A DNA stretch of 64,000 nucleotides. Origin: Trachythela sp. YZ-2020. Taxonomy: Eukaryota; Cnidaria; Anthozoa; Malacalcyonacea; Clavulariidae. The stretch is taken from NCBI GenBank assembly GCA_016169945.1, contig JADLSH010000395.1, positions 4,142,501-4,206,500 on the forward strand. The letters run 5' to 3'. A program made the position numbers and the translations under genes. The notes beneath the pieces were generated by a model that did not search any database, was not told the origin of the DNA, and saw nothing but the letters and a program-made list of their open reading frames with translations. This document shows positions 37,801-49,376 of this stretch, piece by piece. Position 1 is the stretch's first letter. Each line of letters begins with the position of its first letter.

Positions 37801-40800
37801 AAATCTTAGCGTGAGGCCAAACTGGACTTTCAGACAAAAACAACCGGAAGAGGCCCAAAGACCATGTTGCTATGGTTTTTTAAGTGGCCGGAATGAATTC
37901 CCCAGGGTAAAATACCAGGGCAATTTTACCAAGATAAACTTATCAGTTATTTTGTCCAACAGACATTAATACAGTACTCATTGTTGTTTTTTATTCTGTT
38001 TTGTTTACTGTGAACAACTATATTTTGGGTTTTCATCATGTATATAATTAGAGACAATAGTACATAAACCTGTTTTTCATAATTATATCATAATTAATCG
38101 ACGATAATCGCAAATGCATTTGCGTGCTTGTGGCTTTTGTCAAGAATGTAAGTCATGTAAGCCAAGTATGTTACAATCACACTCAGAAAAATATTTGCCG
38201 AATGCCTATAGCTGTAGCATGCACTGTCAAAATGTGTTAATTACGAAAAAGCCTATATCATTACCCCAGCGACTAAACACTCAATAGAGTGTCTTGTTCA
38301 GTTATTACTTGCACTAAGGACACCAATGACGACTTGTTCGAAAGAGAGAAGAACAGGTTTTAAAATAAGACCTAAATCACGTTACATGGTCCAGTATTCC
38401 GAAAATTATTAAGTATAAAATATGGACTCCGTTTTTTTATACGCCCTATACCGGGTGTCCCAAAAAAAAGTATCGCTGTTTGAGTTAATATTTCGTAAAA
38501 ACTACAACATGTATTTTACTTAAATAAATTTCATTATATTTAAAGAGGGCTAACTTAAATTTTGGTATATAACATTTGAATTTTGATGCAATATTGACTG
38601 AGATACAGATGTTTGAAGTTGAGTAAGCATTTTTGAAATTGCTAAAATTAGCATAAAACAGCCCCATCAAATGTCTATTTGGTTAGACTTGATAAATACT
38701 TCTATGTGGTCAAAGATGCGCATGTACAACGATATTGTTCCAAAGATCAAGATTGATCATCTGGAAATTCTCGTCTTTGCGCATGAATACACTGTCTTGC
38801 TCTGACCATGCCAAAAAGAATTTTGGATCAGTTTCTTCAAGTTTCACACATGCCAAACATTTGCCTCATCATGCAAGCTATCTTCAATGTTTTAATTAAA
38901 TTTTATTTCAATGTGTATTATTATTCCATTTTTATTCCCAAGGGTTACAAAAGACTAGCAAAATAGTAAATCTACTAGGAAATAATGTGAAGTTAAAGTT
39001 AACTTTATTGAAAATGACAATACTCGTGATAAAATGACAACTGTTTTCAAATCAATTTAATAAGCCGTTTTTTCTCGATTTTTCACTAATTTTAAAAACG
39101 TACCGCAACTTGCAACATCTGTATCTCGGTCAATATTGCATCAAAATTCAAGGGTTATATACCAAAATTTAAGTTAGCCCTTTTTAAATACAGTACAACT
39201 TGTCTGAGTGAAATATCTGTTGCAGGTTTTGCGCTACATTAAATCAAACACGGATACTTTTTTTTGGGACACCCGGTATATTTCGGAGAATTGTTATGTG
39301 AAATACATAAATGTGCCGGTCTTTTCTTCAATAAATCAATTTTGGGCCAATATATGTTTATCTTTGTAACTCGGCTGTTTGAAAAGGTCAGATACCATGG
39401 GGTGGGTGAGTGATTGAGCCTAGTAAGGTAAGGACTTTTTTCAACATATACTGGAGGAAGGGCAGGTCGCCCAGCGCTCATGGTTATACTATTGTTGCGG
39501 AAATCATGCAGAAAGTAGTTAACAGCAATAATTAAATGTCAGTATAATGATAAATATTGTCCCAGTCAGGCGGGAAGGAGCAATTATATGGCAAATTATC
39601 GCAACACGATTAATATGAGAGAAAAATATATGCCGAGACCCCGATCATCGTTCCCGCCTCTCATATAAACTCTAAGTCAAAACTCTTAAGAAAATGAACT
39701 TCCGGACTGAAAAATTCCACTTTTCTTCTTACAACATGCACTTTACATTCAAAAACAGTTTTAAACATACATAATTGCCATGTTATTCTTTTCCATGCAT
39801 GTATAAGCTCATTGGCTATGAGAATATATTATGCGGGGGGACTAATATTTGGAACGGCCACGAGCCGTAAATAAATTGGTGGAACTCTGATTGGATCTCA
39901 CCTTCTCATGGAAGAAGAGAATAGGAAGCCGTGATTTGACTGTGTTTTGAGTCACTGTAGGAATCAGTGGTCAGGAACTGGTGTTACACTATTTCGTTCA
40001 CTATGAACACAGCTGTATTGCTTACATCGTGCGATAACGGAAAAACAGATAGTAAACATTCACTCGGAAAACGTCGGTTTCCTGTTTGGATCCACCAAAC
40101 AATAAGACCACGGTCTCATTTACAAATGATTTACTGCTTCGTTTTTAACATTTCCTTATTATACTAAAACTCCACAACAGTTATGAGTTACTTATATCGT
40201 GCTGCACCTGAGCCTGAGATCCGGCTTTTCATGATGTTTCCATTTTCGGTTATTTTTACACTTTATCAAACAAGTGCCCTGCAGCAAAGCACGGACAAAA
40301 CGCAGAGGCGAAAGAACGTCATTATATGCACTGACCATTAACGACATCGTTTATTAGTCATCAATGCACCATCCAATGATAGTAACGATCTTAGCCTAGA
40401 GACTAGAGTTGGCTTACTGTTTTATTCTAAATATCAGATGATTTTACTCATCAAAGTCAAAGACAAAGGCTCTTGGGCTTATCTATAAATTCTCTGTGAC
40501 TGTGTCAATAAGAATCTGTTCACTCCTAGTTAACTACCATACAATCTTACTAAGTCTAATCTAGTATTAAAACGTCCGAATAAAATATATGTTTTCTAAA
40601 TTTAAAACTTCAACACTTATGTCTTATAAAAATAGATAGCAATGCCAATGGTTCATCAAATCTCTGCCTCGGCATTTTGCATTTGAAATACTGCAACTAT
40701 TCAATCACTTTAGTTCATTTCCTGAAGGGCTTATCACGGATTTACAGAAAATCTTTGCACAAGTCATGAACAATGAATATTTATGCTAAATGGAACAAAA

Positions 40801-42901
40801 TATGTGCAAGGCAATTTTAAAATAGTCTGCAGCGATGATAACATTTCGGTTCCAGTTTTTCTCTTAATATAGTTAAAATATCGTACTGTACTCTGTAGTA
40901 TTTTAGGTTTGCATTTCTTTAAAAATGGTACTTACCAGGCAAATACCAGGCAATAATCTGACAGGTATGCAAGTTAAGCTACACTTGCATCATTGTATTG
41001 ACTCTGAAATGGTCTTCTTTATTTGAACTGCACTTAACTCTTAAGTTTTGGCTAGGGAATGCTCACAATTATATCATGCATGCATGCTTGAATAGTAAGT
41101 GTTTATAGGCAAATTCGTTATTTGCATGTTTAAAGGAGCCCCTACCAAAGTCTGTTTGAACATTTGTGCAACTCCAATGAAGCAGCTCCCCAAACCTTCA
41201 CTTAAAACCTTCTAAGGCTTAGTACCAGGTATTTTTTATTAGGTTTTTCAAAGGAACCTATTTTTCAGGAGACAACTGAGCTATAAATATAGCATTCAAA
41301 TGATATTATTGTCTTGATAACTGGAGACAATATAGTTCATTTTGTTAAAAATATTCAAAACAAAAAGAAACCACCTGTGCTAGTATCAAAAGCAACTCTT
41401 CACAAGGTCGGAAACAACAAAACATTAATCGTTGAAAAACAGGAAAGCAATTATTATGAAAATGAATTCAAGACATTTGGTGCAGTCAACCATTCCATGG
41501 TAGATGCATGAAACTCAACATGATAGCAAATTCACACAGCTGTCAATATGCACTGCACAAGAAATATAAATCATGAGTGAAATTCTTCAGAAAGACAAGT
41601 CTTGACTTTACAGAATCAACAGAAGAACCTATGGAATTTTAATCACTTTTTCTTTTCTTAATCAAATTTCTATTAACCTTTATTAACTTGCAAATGAGAA
41701 AATTTTATTGACATTTATAATCCTCAAGAACTACCCATGAAATATGTCTCATAATTACTGTATTCAACAGGGGTAACAATCACTTATAGTTAAATTTAAA
41801 TACATTCATGTTTTGGGTTCAAGATACTTTAGGCTATTCCAATAGTTATTAATTTAATCAAAGCACCTTGCAAGCAGAGGCTTATTGGTAAGTGGGAGAC
41901 AGTCTTCAATATTGAAACTGTGGCGCATGGTAGAAGTGGCAGGGGAGCCTACTTGGAAAGGGCCCTAAATGTAACAATGGCAACTTAAAAATGCTGTAGG
42001 TAAGGTAACAACAGGGCTCATGAACAACATTTTGTTCTGGCCTGCTGAACCTCTTGGCTGCTCAAGTAATCTAAAGGATGAACTACAGACACTAATCTCA
42101 TTGATTATTCAAATCTTTGATATTTGATAAAACTAGCATTTTAAACCCATTTTGTCTGTAAAATTGGGGTGTTATCCCCCATCCCCCACCCCCCCCCCCC
42201 CCACTCAAAAGGTTCAGAGAATGCTACAGATTATAATTTACTTTACTATCTTATATTAAATAAACCAATAATAAAGAAAGTAAGAAACCAGATACATGCT
42301 TTTGAGATGTGGTCTTTTTGTGTTGGGAAATCACACATGTGTGAGGCAAGATAATTAACTGGATTATTGATTTTAATGACAGCTTAAAATGGGCTGAAAA
42401 ACGATCAAATTTCCATCTCCATGCGGACAGGGGAAGATGAAAATAAACAAAACAATTCTGAAAATTACAAAAAAATTGTAAAATGGTCCGAAAAACGACT
42501 CAACCCCAAGATGTTATAGTATATGCACAGTAGTTAGCAAATGAAAATACTTTACAAGTGTTTTACGATGACTAATAATAACTAGAAATTTTAATTAATA
42601 AAAGGAATTTTACCCACATTGATTCCAAGTACACAGCATGATTTTGGAATAACTTCCCTGACACACCTTACCTGACAATGTTTCTATGGCCGATTTCATT
42701 AACTTGTTTGAGCAAGGCTATTTCACGCAAGGTCGATACTGGTAGTCCCTCTTCAGTCGTGTTTGTAATCCGTACTCTTTTCAAGGCCACATAACGATTG
42801 TTGTTTAACAAATCCCTGGCTTTGTAAACAGTGCCATAAGCCCCGGTGCCGATTTCACCAACTTCCTCGTATTTGGCTGGCTGGACTGCCATTTGGTACA
42901 T
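31807..42901 (-). CDS. CDK6: Cyclin-dependent kinase 4/6 (6 exons, 361 aa)
   Basis: In transcription order the exons are 42901-42672, 34864-34723, 34321-34154, 33467-33307, 32945-32810 and 32055-31807. They total 1086 nt including the stop, with all phases consistent. Kinase landmarks are the glycine loop [13 protein letters not shown], the catalytic lysine in YVALKRV, and the PSTAIRE-equivalent [13 protein letters not shown], which is diagnostic of the CDK4/6 branch. Also present are [54 protein letters not shown] and [15 protein letters not shown]. The T-loop Thr is conserved. The protein pairs with cyclin D, phosphorylates RB-family proteins and drives G1 progression; INK4-type inhibitors target it in vertebrates. 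A C-terminal tail of about 55 residues after the kinase fold (from [10 protein letters not shown]) is not recognised. Most invertebrates have one such gene, so CDK4 versus CDK6 is not a meaningful split here. Intron 1 is 7.8 kb and full of repeats. Confidence 0.95.
32505..32766. mobile_element. MITE with AAAGCCCCGGTCAAACGAG ends, in CDK4/6 intron 5
   Basis: The left end AAAGCCCCGGTCAAACGAG and the right end (inverse of TTTCACCGGGCTTT) are imperfect inverted repeats. The interior repeats GAGAGTTGATGAGAGTT-like motifs in both orientations. A related fragment lies at 46851-46943. Confidence 0.75.
32961..33022. repeat. Three 21-bp units each with a TCACGTGA E-box, in CDK4/6 intron 4
   Basis: The unit GATACGTGTTCACGTGATATA is repeated at 32961, 32982 and 33003 with almost no change. 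Each unit contains the palindrome TCACGTGA (32970-32977, 32991-32998, 33012-33019), a binding site class used by USF/MITF/TFE/Myc-type bHLH factors. The array begins 16 bp upstream, in gene orientation, of the exon 5 acceptor region. A regulatory role is inference; it may be only a minisatellite. Confidence 0.7.
34021..34100 (-). pseudogene. Decayed partial copy of CDK4/6 exon 3
   Basis: On the minus strand this reads [16 protein letters not shown] and then loses the DFG phenylalanine and glycine in a short indel. The authentic exon 3 (34154-34321) reads [20 protein letters not shown]. Nucleotide identity is high on both sides of the indel. The copy has no full exon boundaries and would break the kinase if spliced in. 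It lies in intron 3, about 50 bp downstream of exon 3. Confidence 0.88.
34486..34539. mobile_element. Fragment of the 30227-30458 MITE family
   Basis: CCTTTATAACTCCCC then AATAAAAACCCCTTTAAGAG and ACAGACTTGGAGCAAGT match the right arm of the element at 30227-30458, with the middle missing. It lies in CDK4/6 intron 2. Confidence 0.8.
35255..35338 (-). mobile_element. tRNA-like SINE head in CDK4/6 intron 1
   Basis: On the minus strand a box-A-like CAGCTCAGTGGTTGGTTAGG is followed by a box-B match (GGGTTCAAATC). The stems do not pair into a full cloverleaf, and there is no discernible tRNA end. A tRNA-derived SINE fragment is the best explanation. Confidence 0.5.
35517..35568. repeat. Perfect 18-bp-arm hairpin (TAGCCTGCTCGCAGACGT)
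   Basis: TAGCCTGCTCGCAGACGT and its exact inverse enclose a 16-bp loop. It is probably a miniature foldback element. Confidence 0.85.
35758..35831. repeat. Hairpin with about 33-bp arms (GGGCATAAATATGTTTTGGC)
   Basis: TGATGTTC, GGGCATAAATATGTTTTGGCCCT and their inverses pair around TCTGAGG. Few mismatches suggest a young foldback element. Confidence 0.85.
36411..38448. mobile_element. 2-kb non-autonomous element, CAGGGTGTTAGAAAAAAACG ends, TA flanks
   Basis: The left end CAGGGTGTTAGAAAAAAACG and the right end (TAGGGCGTATAAAAAAACGG on the other strand) form a terminal repeat of about 26 bp that finishes in GGAGTCC. TA stands outside at 36409-36410 and 38449-38450, suggesting a Tc1/mariner-type origin. 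I see no transposase inside; a large palindrome at 37085-37370 is nested in it. Confidence 0.6.
37085..37370. mobile_element. Long near-perfect palindrome, foldback MITE
   Basis: Arms of about 120 bp each begin AGTCGCTGGGGCACTGTGCC, pass through CCTCCGCAGAGGCTTTGGA and GCGCTAGATGGTAATAAATA, and pair with the opposite arm around an AAATTCGGAGCGCGGGCGG centre. The few mismatches indicate a recent insertion or active pairing. The open frame across it is a by-product. Confidence 0.88.
38451..39276. mobile_element. Mariner-like MITE with CCGGGTGTCCCAAAAAAAAG ends, TA duplication
   Basis: Ends CCGGGTGTCCCAAAAAAAAG (38451) and its inverse (ending 39276) are flanked by TA at 38449-38450 and 39277-39278. 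Inner arms are also inverted, for example GGGCTAACTTAAATTTTGGT with its inverse, and the CATCTGTATCTCGGTCAATA segment. No transposase is retained. Confidence 0.85.
39279..42671. other. Distal part of CDK4/6 intron 1, no gene seen
   Basis: The sequence is AT-rich with no recognisable exon. There is a poly-C run at about 42186-42204. A 65-codon frame at 41314-41511 has no recognisable homology and no credible splice context. Confidence 0.5.
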
Positions 42902-45094
42902 ATAAACAGCCTTAGATAGACATGATTAATGGTAGTTCATATAAGGAGTACTGACCACCAATATCTAGCGGATTCTGTGTCAAAACACGGACAAATTTCA
43001 AGCTTCACCGCATGGTCTCATCATGACTCAAGCCCACTTCTTAGTGTTAGCCAAACAGAGAGCTTCGTAACTATATATTCGTTATCTTTCCCTATAAAAT
43101 GATTCATTTCATGATGAAATGTATGAATACAATAAAAAATCTCCTCTATGCGGCTGAAATTTTTTGTTTCATATTTGCATATCTAGTTAAATTAGATCCA
43201 TATGCCTGGTCTGTCACAGACCACGCCGGTGGGCCAACATATAAACATGCTCAAAAACGCTAGTTTTCGTCATTCATAGACTACAAACAAACCTAGTATG
43301 TATACCAAATAAAATATAAGAGCCCTCTTGCCTTTTAAAAGCAGGAATCTTCATTAAAGCTATATTAAGAAACTGGAATACTTAAATCCCACCACGAAAG
43401 AAGATCAATCTGTAATGAAATGCAAGTTGGTGTCGGTGAGTGCACGAAATATTCAAGCACGTGCATTGGTATAACAACACTGTTTCCGGTACGATATTGT
43501 TCCAAGCTTTCCTATTGGTTAACCATTTAAAGAATTGCGCAATACGTCCAATGATTGGTCTCTATGTATCGACAGTGTGCTTTACACGGATTGTCACAAA
43601 GGGCCGCCGTCAATAGCCTGCAGTAATATCTTGCATTTATAATTAAGGGTTTAATGGTATACTTTTGTCTACTCGGTTTTAAGAACCCGATCGAGTTGCT
43701 ATTAGCTGTGTTCCAAACCCATAACAAACATATTAAAAATCAACTTTTAACAAATCAGGTTACATTCATTTCATATAAATGTACACAGTTGCGGCGTCTG
43801 TTTAGTTGCAGAAAGTGTATTTGTCCTTTGAAAAATTAACATACATTCTTAACATTTTTAAATCAGAAAGGCACATGGCTCCCTCCATTGTGGAGATGGT
43901 GTTGTATAGGTAATCCCGATCGAGGGTAATCCCGATTCCCGAGGGCAAGTGAAAGGAAGTTAAACTTAGAAATGTAATATCCTGAAGACACTGTGTCACT
44001 GTACTTATTTTTTTGCATTATTTTCCAACTCCTGCAGGTATTTAGATTTTAAGTAACAGAAAGAAATGCGAGACTTGGATAGTTGAGATTATAGCTCTTC
44101 CACCACTTACATACCCCCACCCAAGTCTCGCCATGAATGTAAATTCGCGCATCTTCAAAAGAAACAAAAATTGACAATGCTTTTTCTTGTTTGAATCAGG
44201 CAATGGGTACATAAAATTTCTAATAATAAAATTTGCAAACATGACGGCTTCAGTCGAACATGACGGTCGAACGTCATGGCTTCTTTGGGTTTTAAAACTT
44301 GAATTCAGCCGTTTTACAATATAGCCGATGGAAGGAGTGGTAATTACGTTATTGGAAATATTCATCGATCTTTGAAATAAAATAATAAAAAAAGATTTCC
44401 TGAAACTGATAAAAGGATAGGTATCAATGTTCTGATATATAGGGTATTACGTAATGATCATAAATATTTGATGTGAATGGAGGCAAAGTAAATACTCAGT
44501 TCCTGGTGTCTTTGCCGAAATTTAAGAAAACACTTTAGTCTTTAGGATTTACGAAAAGTGTACAATCTATTTCTCAATCCAAGGTTGATAATTTCTACAT
44601 GAAATAATCAAACTGATATTTCTCTGGCATGAATGGTAATAGAAAAGAGCAAGAAAAATGTTTCTATGTCCATGACTGCATGGTAGCGAACTGCAAGTGA
44701 CTGCATTCCTCAAAGTATTTTTCGAGTACATTGTATCAAGTGTAGATATTCTACAGTATATATAGAACTAGGGTACCTGCGAGGTAGGGGATGCTGCGGA
44801 GACTGTTATATTATTCTATAGCTTCTTGAAACAAACATGACATTTATGCAACACAAATTATATTTAGTAGATTGTAATTATTGGCATTGACCCAGTGTGT
44901 ATGCTAGAAAATATCAGGTTGCGGGCTGGCTTGCGCGCTGACAAGCTAAATGTATCACAAAACATGAAAAGCATCAATTGAATGTTTTGTAACATCCATT
45001 TCAAAATATCAATATTTTCCATGTATTGTTCTTCCACCTGGAATTCCCACATGGAATTCCCACATGAAACCCATGTTTACTGCGATGTCGATGA
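42902..45094. other. Upstream region of CDK4/6, no gene seen
   Basis: This should hold the CDK4/6 promoter and any 5' UTR exon. I could not identify a TATA box or a core element with confidence. A 107-codon frame (44042-44365, minus) shows no family resemblance. Confidence 0.4.
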
Positions 45095-46158
45095 ACTTGA
45101 ACTTGAACTTTATTTATTTACCCACGGTATACTCATCAAGATTACAAACTTAGATAGTAATTTACAAAATATATAAGTAAGACAAAGAACTAAATATATA
45201 CACCTACAATACACAATAATATTAAAAGTAAATATTATAGAACCTGTTTTCCATGAGAGCCGTGCATTTAATATATGTATATATAAATAGAAATATGTAT
45301 CATCTAATGAAATTGCCGCATTCAGACTTGAACTTACTCAAAGAGTTATATAGCCTGTCTTATTTCAGTTAGGAGACTATTCCACAGGACAGCACCACTA
45401 TAACTAAACTATTTTTTAGATAGTTGGTGCGTGGCTGTGGTATCACTAGTTTGCCCTCAGTTTCTCTCAAAGTATATTAACTGACTTGTGAAGCTATTGC
45501 GATCAACAAACATTGACTTTAGATCATCTGGAACGAAACATTAAGACACTTGTACGTCATTAATTATGGCTTATGAATTGTACGCTGAGTCTTGAGGTTT
45601 TTCCAGCCAAGCTTTTCAAATAAATAGTTCGCATTGGCGTCATACCTGGAAGATGTTAGCACTCTAGCAGTCGATCATCAGCACGATTCTGAAGTTTCTG
45701 TAACTTTGTCTGCTAGACTGCTAGTGTACCAGAACAATTGTCCCAAACAATGCAACAGTAATCAAAATATGGCTGAACTAAGAGTTGTAGATAAGTTGTA
45801 GATAAGTTGTATTGCATTGAAAGGGACATAGGACCTTATACGCTTTAGTGCATCAATGCTCGAGGCTATTTTTTTGCAAAGTTTTGAAATATGAAAACTC
45901 CAAGAGATATTTTCATCGATATGTACTCGAAGAGACTTAGAATGAGAAACTTGATTAAATAGGGACAGCATGAATTGTTAAAGAAGGAGATGATTGAAAA
46001 GTCTAATTCTTTGAAGAGACCCTATTAACATAAATTCCGTTTTTGTTTGGTTCAAAGTAAGTCGGTTTGCGACTAACCATTCATCGACATTAGCAAGGTC
46101 TTCATCGAGACTATGATCAATGCCCTGCACATTGTTACTTGCATACGCCAGATGAGTT
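45095..46158 (-). mobile_element. CR1/L2-like LINE 3' fragment, reverse transcriptase remnant
   Basis: Minus-strand conceptual translation with several stops and frameshifts gives the RT palm and thumb: THLAYA (end of an ADDT-type motif), VANRLTLNQTKTEFMLIGS, SLRVHIDENISWSFHI, LQKLQNRADDRLLE and EGKLVIPQPRTNYLKNS. A GAACTT-type simple tail at about 45097-45113 marks the 3' end. The 5' side stops abruptly at about 46158, where the THAP element arm begins. It is inactive. Confidence 0.85.
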
Positions 46159-46277
46159 GGGAATTATGAAGGGTTGATTACCGCCAAAATTCAGTATGCC
46201 ATTTTGCCATTCAATTTGATGGAATTATACAATTCTGTCATGATGCGATGCAACTTGATATCCTATTGTGTAAACTC

Positions 46278-46458
46278 GCATTCGGCTGTTTCGTATTCGG
46301 CTGTTTCCTATTCGGCTGTTTCGTATTCGGCTGTTTTGTATTCGGCTGTTTCGTATTCGGCTGTTTCGTATTCGGCTGTTTCCGATTCGGCTGTTTCGTA
46401 TTCGGCTGTTTTGTATTCGGCTGTTTCGTATTCGGCAGTTTTGTATTCGGCTGTTTGG
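46278..46458. repeat. 15-bp tandem repeat (TTCGTATTCGGCTGT), left arm
   Basis: About 12 copies of TTCGTATTCGGCTGT with TTTTG/TTCCTA variants. The 15-bp period keeps frames open on both strands, so the repetitive frames here (SAVSY or FGCFV repeats) are artefacts. Confidence 0.92.
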
Positions 46459-46559
46459 TAGGTAGGTAAGTATTTGGTCTTGCAGGGATATTTTGGATCC
46501 GTATATAATTATCATATTCTGGATCGACAAAACAGTATTAGCAAACTAACGTAAAACAT

Positions 46560-46850
46560 TAACATTTACATCCACTTAAGTTGGCGTAAGCTGGGCCGTC
46601 TAAAGTCGTTGTAAGGTATGCTAAGTGGGTCTAAGTCGGGTTTATAGGTAGTCTAAGGTCGTTGTTTAGCGCAAGGTATAGTCCAATAAAGTCGTTGTAT
46701 AAGGTAGATTATTTCGTCGAAAGGTAGTCTATACTCTATAGCAGTCTAGTTTAACCCGATTTAGACCTAGGTGGTGTAAGTGAGTCTAAGTCGGGTTAAG
46801 TTGGTGTAAAGTAGTCTATAGTCGTTGTAGGGTGGTCTACTGCCCAGGTC
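46560..46850. repeat. GTCTAAGTCGGGTT / GGTCTAAAGTCGTTGTAAGG repeats, left cluster
   Basis: Irregular copies of GTCTAAAGTCGTTGTAAGG, GCTAAGTGGGTCTAAGTCGGG and AAGTTGGTGTAAG lie inside the left arm. The right cluster at 49772-49950 has the same orientation, not inverted. Confidence 0.8.
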
Positions 46851-46943
46851 AAACGAGGATGAGAGTTGATGAGAGTCAATGAGAGTTGTAACTCCCGGTC
46901 GCGTTTGACCACCAACTCTCATGCACTCTCATTCGGCACTTAA
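46851..46943. mobile_element. Fragment of the CCGGTCAAACGAG MITE family
   Basis: CAGGTCAAACGAGGATGAGA, GTTGATGAGAGTCAATGAGA and an inverted GCGTTTGACC / AACTCTCAT end match the MITE at 32505-32766 in CDK4/6 intron 5. Confidence 0.7.
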
Positions 46944-47569
46944 ATAACTATAACTAGTGTTTTGCACTTTCTATAAGAATTTGCTTAACAAAATAACACG
47001 TAAGGACTGTGTTTATAAGAAGAAAAGTTATAAGAAGGAAATTTTAACACTTTGTTTGCGAACATTTTAGAATTATTCCCAGGTAAGTCGGTGTAAAGCT
47101 AAACAAATTCGGTTTAAATAGTGCGTTAATGTTTTACGTTGAGTCCCACTATAAACACTGTCCGACAGCGTCCGAGAGCTTGTTTTCAATTGACAAACGA
47201 TTCTATAGGTCTCCTTCATGGTGTAAATATATTGCTGTGCTCTTGTTTAGTTTCAGCTTGAAATCAGTAACCTTGCAAATTAAAGCTCTGACTTTCTCTC
47301 CTAAATATAATCCACGCGAGAATGAGTCGAACTTAAGCCAAAATAAAACACTAAATTGGTATAGTAAGCGTTATAAAAGCCGATAGATAAAGTGTCTATC
47401 ACCCATTTTTTTATATCATAAATGTACACAGTGGAACCCTTAAATAGTGGCATTTAAAAAAAATATTGGGCCTAGTGACGTAGCGCGAGTAATCCAATCT
47501 CATATTTACATCTTCTCCGCTATTCTCCACTATTGAGCTTGGTATTTTTACTGCATTTTCAACGAAAAC

Positions 47570-49355
47570 ATGCCCAATAGATGTGTAGCTGGCGGTTGTT
47601 CGAACCTTCCTGACCCTTCCAAGAGTATTGGTCTTCATAAGTTTCCAGAAGAAAACGATTTAGACAAGAAAAGACGGCGATGTTGGGTTGCATTTGTGCG
47701 GACAAAACGGGCAAAATTGTCGCCAACTGCAAGCTCGCGGCTTTGTTCACAGCATTTTAAGGCCGAGGATTTTGAAACTCCATTTATATCGATCCCTGGA
47801 ACGACTTTCGTTAGTCGTGCGGTATTGAAAAAGGATGCTGTTCCTGCACTGCACAAAACGTCTGAACCCAGCGATTGCGGCGAACCACGCGTCGAAAGTC
47901 ATGACACTGTCGTCTGCACCCCCTCAAGTTCAACGAGAGAGCATCGTCGTGTAAGTGCAATGTATATTGTTCTATTTCACCTCGCTTTTATTCTCGCGTT
48001 CGGCAATCAGCTCACAAATATGCCCTTTTCATTTAATAGGTCGTAAGGGATCTACTAAAAGTGAACGCGATCGAAATCGGCGAAGAAATCGAGATGGATT
48101 ATACATCAATACAGACAACGTCCACTAGTACTGATGTGTTGGCCTCAGAGTCTCATGTTGCTGATGAGTGTATTCATCCTGTCGAACAACTTTTCTCTGT
48201 AAGTAAAAACACGCAAAACAATGAGAAATTTTCCAATTAAGGTACAAATTGATATACAAATTGTCAAATATATAAATTATTTTATAGAGGCAAGACGCTA
48301 CCAGTCAAACACCAGAGGCAGAGTGTCAAGGTTGCAATAATTTGACAAGCAAAAATCGCCAGCTCCGCAACAAGATCATTGATCTGAAAAAGAAAATAGA
48401 AGACAAGGAAACTGAAGTTCAGCAACAAAAAGGTTAAATTGATTTTCTTAGCTATTTATTAGTAAACTTACGCGGGTATTAATTGCGTTTTCCATCAAAA
48501 ATCAGAGGATTCACTAATCACTATATATATAGTCTCAACAATGTCAATGAGAATAACAGCACAAAATACTCTAGTCCAGGCAAAGAGAGAGAGGCAAAGA
48601 GGCTACATTGTTCAGTGCTTTACCAGATTCCACTTTCATTCATTCACAGCATATCTAATAGACTAATACTGTCTTTCTTTGCAGAGGACCTTGATGCTAG
48701 CATAAGCAAAATTGCCACAATGGAGAAGATTGATGATGATGACGGCGCTCCTAGCAGTGATGAAGTAATCGAAATTGAAGAGGAGCCTCAGTTTTTCGAA
48801 GTTTCTTCACCTGAGCATAGCCAATATTCAGGCACTGAGTCTGGTTCAGATTTGTCTGAATCAGAATTGTCGTCAGATGATGAAGAATCACAACCTATAA
48901 AGTAAGTCATTGTCAATACTAGTTATACTGGTGAACTTGCCTGATTTAGGGATTTATTTGCCAATGATATTATTTGTTATCGTTGTTGCAGAACATCAAG
49001 CACTGGTAATTCAGCAACTCTCAGAACTGAACCAAAGTTTATTGTTTTCCTTTCGCAACTGCTGCTCCTGTTCAATATCTGTCCAGTATGTAAAAAAGAG
49101 AAGCCCTTTGTTGAAACAAGTGTTCTTGGCACCATGGTTAAAGTAACCACACGATGTTTCCATCCAAACTGCCCATCACCTGTGAATACCTGGAGAAGTC
49201 AGCCAAACATGACAGGAACCAAAATGACAGCAGGGAACTTCTTGCTATGTTTTTCTGTCTTGGTGTCTGGCGCTTCACCATCGAAGACATTCCAGGTCTT
49301 CAGAAACATGGGACTATCATGTATTTCTTTGAAGACTTATTTTAAACATCAAGCT
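47570..49355 (+). CDS. THAP-domain transposase, 3' part missing (5 exons seen)
   Basis: The exons are 47570-47950, 48040-48198, 48288-48432 (weak donor GTTAAA), 48685-48901 and 48992-49355, all phase-consistent. Exon 1 encodes a THAP domain: CVAGGC (C-x4-C), FVRTKRAKLSPTASSRLCSQHF (here shown by its CSQHF end, C-x2-H) and the AVPTL-type DAVPALHK. Exon 3 has a CxxC (CQGC) and a coiled coil (NRQLRNKIIDLKKKIEDKE), and exon 4 is acidic and Ser-rich. Exon 5 has a CPVC / FHPNC zinc-like pair, then WRSQPNMTGTKMTAGNFLL and FQVFRNMGLSCISLKTYF. That last segment is typical of a family of THAP transposases in fish and cnidarians (Kolobok-like as I recall). The DDE catalytic region should follow but is absent: the next 400 bp is a MITE. 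The terminal repeats around it show it belongs to the element. It is a broken or non-autonomous copy. Confidence 0.8.
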
Positions 49356-49376
49356 GTAAGTAGTGTGCATTCGATT

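Noticed and set aside
46174..46530. Long open frames encoding SAVSY-like and FGCFV-like repeats, on both strands; also at 50005-50307
   Set aside because: They come from a 15-bp tandem repeat that keeps frames open by period alone. There is no start context and no family, and the array is part of transposon arms.
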